A stretch of DNA of 8,345 nucleotides from PCC-6802 sp031388585 (lineage in GTDB: Bacteria; Cyanobacteriota; Cyanobacteriia; Pseudanabaenales; Pseudanabaenaceae): positions 1-8,345 of the forward strand of contig JANMRU010000221.1 in the NCBI GenBank assembly GCA_031388585.1. The letters are read 5' to 3'. How positions within the stretch are numbered: position 1 is the stretch's first letter; each line of letters starts with the position of its first letter. The position numbers and the translations under genes were made by a program. Below the pieces are notes generated by a model, which had not been told where the DNA came from, did not search any database, and was given only the letters and a program-made list of their open reading frames with translations. Of this stretch, positions 6,409 to 8,345 are shown piece by piece.

Positions 6409-6757
6409 CAGTACCCCTAGTGTGCTGCCCCAAGATTCGCCGAGTAGGTAGATTTTTTTCTCGTCGAATCGTTGGTGGAGATAATTAGTCAGCGCGATCC
6501 ATCCACCGTTGGTCCAATGATCGGGAATCGCCCGACCTCAATTGCCAGCATATAGTCTAGGGGAGCCAGTGCCATCGACCAGGGCGATCGCACTGGCTCC
6601 CCGCCCCCAAACCAACCGTTAAGCTCACCATGACGATTAAAGCCTGAGATGCGGTTGCTGGACCACGGGGCATTGTATACGCAATCGTTAATCCAAGTAG
6701 TAACGTTGCCGCTGTCGCGATCGCACCCCTACACAGTAAATTTGGTTGAATTCTCAT
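6409..6757 (-). pseudogene. Decayed alpha/beta hydrolase with membrane N-terminus
   Basis: Three reading frames of the minus strand join into one protein. Frame A starts at the ATG at 6757 and gives MRIQPNLLCRGAIATAATLL and on through a membrane segment to VSLTVGLGAG near 6603. Frame B continues with RSPWSMALAPLDYMLAIEVG, then RFPIIGPTVDG down to about 6495. Frame C, from about 6498 to 6409, gives IALTNYLHQRFDEKKIYLLG and ESWGSTLGVL, a nucleophile elbow (G-E-S-W-G). From memory, these blocks occur in that order in hydrolases that have several N-terminal membrane helices. So one frameshift lies near 6591-6602, a large in-gene deletion joins TVDG to IALTNYL, and everything after the elbow is gone. 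It starts 33 bases after the nitroreductase stop, so it was probably the next gene of that operon. Not expressed as a functional enzyme. Confidence 0.75.
6560..6602. repeat. Perfect 13-bp inverted repeat (hairpin)
   Basis: GGGGAGCCAGTGC at 6560-6572 is perfectly complementary to GCACTGGCTCCCC at 6590-6602. Inside, one C-C mismatch is followed by four more pairs (ATCG with CGAT) and a 7-base loop, so 17 of 18 stem positions pair. It lies within the decayed hydrolase, at its frameshift, and includes one GCGATCGC site. No T-run follows on either strand, so it is not an ordinary terminator. Confidence 0.9.
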
Positions 6758-6790
6758 GTTGCGTTGGCCCCAGAATGATTTTGATCGGGC

Positions 6791-7759
6791 TTAAATAATC
6801 ACTGCATCTAGCGATCGCCGAAGAGATCTTGGCATCTCAGCCCCTCGCCCGAAACGCACTACCAAATCGGGTCTGCCAGACTCCAACCCCAAAGCCCTCG
6901 CGAAATGGGGTCGTAAACTCGCTTCCTCAACAGGCTGGTTCACAAAGGCATTGCGGATGCCCAGAGCAGTAGCCTGAAGAGCAAACCGTTCGTAACAGCG
7001 ACCAGCTTCGACCCAGTGAGCCTTGTCATCAACATCGGATACGAAGACGGCAATGCCTGCGGAACTGCGGATATAGCGGGTATTTTTGTCATTCTCCGGT
7101 TTTACCCGAATTAATAATTTGAATAACAGGTTCCCTAGCCAGCGAGGTATCGATGGATTTCCGGTAGTAAGTCCAGACAGTCCGTCTCCAGTGCGGGTTG
7201 CCTCGCGATCGTTAAAGCGAATCCAGGATTTCAGCTCCCTCATAAAGGCATTGTTGTTAATCTGCGCGGTATTGCCCAGCAATACATAGTCCAGAACTGT
7301 TTCCATTTCAGCTCGTTCGGTCAACATCATCACTCGCACTCCATCACCTGTCCCTGCTATTTCTATCAGCTTAATTTCTTCGTGGCTAAGCGGCTTGCCG
7401 TCATACTCGGCGCGAGTGCATTGTCGGTGTGGAATGGCCTCGAACTGTGGGGTGATGATCGCTGGCGCGGGTTCAAGCGCAATTCGCACAGCACCGTTGC
7501 GGGAGGGATCAAAGGTGAACTGCCCTGATAGTCCCTGTGCTTTGGCTGCCTGTATAAGGTTCTCAGCAGCACATCCTAAAGAGACATAAAGATGATGGTC
7601 GTCAGGATCGACCACAGGGCATCGCCGAGACAAATCTGGCAAGATTGAGATAGCACGATCTTCTAACTGAAACTTCCAACACTGGGTGTTATGGCTGGAG
7701 GCGGCAAGGGTGGCATAGTGTACAAGTTCTTTGAGTTGTGCTGTTTTCTCATTGTTCAT
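6791..7759 (-). CDS. Acg-type nitroreductase family protein
   Basis: 322 residues, close to the Acg (Rv2032-like) branch of the FMN nitroreductase superfamily, which is about 330 residues. Visible family features are the N-terminal ATLAASSHNTQCWKF block (residues 17-31), which in nitroreductases contacts FMN phosphate, the LYVSLGCAAENLIQAAKAQGL helix, GNTAQINNNAFMRELKSWIR, and the C-terminal EAGRCYERFALQATALGIRN helix. It probably binds FMN; Acg-type proteins may store or sequester FMN rather than reduce nitro compounds, so no reaction is claimed. No signal peptide is visible. A good AGAGG lies 8 bases before its ATG. That ATG overlaps the stop of the upstream 41-codon ORF (ATGA), and the decayed hydrolase follows after 33 bases, which suggests an operon. 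Confidence 0.85.
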   Translation of the reverse strand: MNNEKTAQLKELVHYATLAASSHNTQCWKFQLEDRAISILPDLSRRCPVVDPDDHHLYVSLGCAAENLIQAAKAQGLSGQFTFDPSRNGAVRIALEPAPAIITPQFEAIPHRQCTRAEYDGKPLSHEEIKLIEIAGTGDGVRVMMLTERAEMETVLDYVLLGNTAQINNNAFMRELKSWIRFNDREATRTGDGLSGLTTGNPSIPRWLGNLLFKLLIRVKPENDKNTRYIRSSAGIAVFVSDVDDKAHWVEAGRCYERFALQATALGIRNAFVNQPVEEASLRPHFARALGLESGRPDLVVRFGRGAEMPRSLRRSLDAVII

Positions 7760-7881
7760 GGTGTTAACCTCTTTTTTATTTTTATTTGGGTATGGTTACT
7801 TGAGCATGGTGATACGATCGCAAACCATGAAATGAGGACAAGTGGTAAAACGATCTGAGCCACAATCAGCACAGCAATCAT
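7756..7881 (-). CDS. 41-residue membrane micro-protein in operon
   Basis: The ORF gives MIAVLIVAQIVLPLVLISWF, then AIVSPCSSNHTQIKIKKRLTP. It has one hydrophobic helix (about residues 2-23) and then a short polar, strongly basic tail, so an orientation with N-terminus out and C-terminus in is likely. It overlaps the upstream E2-like gene by ATGA (7878-7881) and the nitroreductase gene by ATGA (7756-7759). An AGGGAG Shine-Dalgarno lies 8 bases before its ATG. Two 4-base overlaps plus a good ribosome site argue for translation. I recognise no family. It could be a truncated longer membrane protein, since the gene stops where the next one starts. Confidence 0.55.
   Translation of the reverse strand: MIAVLIVAQIVLPLVLISWFAIVSPCSSNHTQIKIKKRLTP
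7768..7772 (-). promoter_or_regulatory. Ribosome binding site of the nitroreductase gene
   Basis: AGAGG on the minus strand is 8 bases before the ATG at 7759 and supports that start. It lies inside the coding part of the 41-codon ORF, in its last codons, as expected for coupled genes. Confidence 0.6.
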
Positions 7882-8345
7882 AATTTTTGCTCCCTTGGCG
7901 CTTCTTCCAAACCATACCCACCTTCCATTAATTCTTGTAATCGTCTGATAAAGCGCGCTACTGGCGCACCATCCGTCACATCATGATCAAACATTACGGT
8001 CAGTCCCACATATTCGCGGATCTCAATTTGTTCGTGGATAACCCCTGGTCGTTTGGCAATCCCCCCCACCGCAATCAGCAAGGGATGAATGCCAATAGGG
8101 ATGCCCCAACTCATGCCACCGCCACCGAACATACTCAGACTGGTCACGGAGACAGTACCCATCGTGCTCTTGACTAGAAAGGGATTGCGAAACAATCGTT
8201 GCCAAAAGAATAGGTCTCGGAAAAACTGCGGCAGCATCGTAAAAATTTTCATCATCCAATCGGCGCGGGGCGACTCAATCTGCACAGTCCCCGAGCCAAC
8301 GGGCAATTTTTGCGCGGCGCGAATTTCTGCATGAATATCAGCAAC
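7878..8345 (-). CDS. 2-oxoacid dehydrogenase E2-like acyltransferase, 3' part
   Basis: The frame is open to the right edge, so the gene starts outside the window; 155 codons plus stop are seen. The first visible residues, VADIHAEIRAAQKLP, resemble the middle of E2-like catalytic domains (R-E-I-H-D-E-I-R-A-A). Further on come GTVSVTSLSMFGGGGMSWGI and HPLLIAVGGI, then the catalytic signature at visible residues 121-127, DHDVTDG, which agrees with the DHxxxDG of dihydrolipoyl acyltransferases. The His and second Asp needed for acyl transfer are therefore present. Stand-alone forms without lipoyl domain exist in many bacteria and their acyl acceptor is unclear; whether this one has a lipoyl domain cannot be seen. 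It ends overlapping a membrane micro-ORF and likely starts the operon or continues it. Confidence 0.85.
   Translation of the reverse strand, partial: VADIHAEIRAAQKLPVGSGTVQIESPRADWMMKIFTMLPQFFRDLFFWQRLFRNPFLVKSTMGTVSVTSLSMFGGGGMSWGIPIGIHPLLIAVGGIAKRPGVIHEQIEIREYVGLTVMFDHDVTDGAPVARFIRRLQELMEGGYGLEEAPREQKL

Noticed and set aside
6535..6560. Frame C upstream of the elbow, reading GRAIPDHWT, as part of the hydrolase.
   Set aside because: It resembles no hydrolase, while the overlapping frame B (FPIIGPTVDG) fits the long-form family better. A TGA also lies directly before it.

Overview
The window looks like chromosomal DNA of a cyanobacterium. The palindrome GCGATCGC (HIP1, over-represented in many cyanobacterial genomes) occurs at least 15 times by eye. 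The proteins, such as the zinc-free S14 type and the PIN toxin with Phd-type antitoxin, also fit. I cannot name the genus.

Layout, left to right. Positions 1-192 hold pieces of a STAS-domain (anti-sigma-antagonist-like) gene. The middle of the domain reads on the minus strand and its C-terminus on the plus strand, as if a small inversion had broken the gene. Positions 206-1900 (minus) encode a methyltransferase joined to a glycosyltransferase, probably for surface polysaccharide. rpsN (S14) follows on the plus strand at 2056-2361 with its own -10 box. A Phd-like antitoxin and PIN toxin pair (minus, 4-base overlap) lies between rpsN and an HD-domain phosphohydrolase gene (3107-4321, minus). 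The HD gene is divergent, across 78 bases, from a GTG-started cpdA-type cyclic-nucleotide phosphodiesterase (4400-5215, plus).

The right 3.1 kb is a minus-strand series. It begins outside the window with the C-terminal catalytic part of a 2-oxoacid-dehydrogenase E2-like acyltransferase. Next is a 41-codon membrane micro-ORF with ATGA overlaps on both sides, then an Acg-type nitroreductase. After that comes a wrecked alpha/beta-hydrolase gene with a membrane N-terminus (6409-6757), showing one frameshift, one large internal deletion and a lost 3' end. Last is an intact, membrane-anchored alpha/beta hydrolase of a related but different lineage (5252-6358).

The most informative part is this right end. 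The native hydrolase of the operon seems to have decayed, and a divergent relative, probably acquired, sits exactly where its 3' half should be. The frameshift in the decayed gene lies inside a strikingly strong perfect inverted repeat. I see no rRNA, tRNA, CRISPR array, transposase or phage gene.
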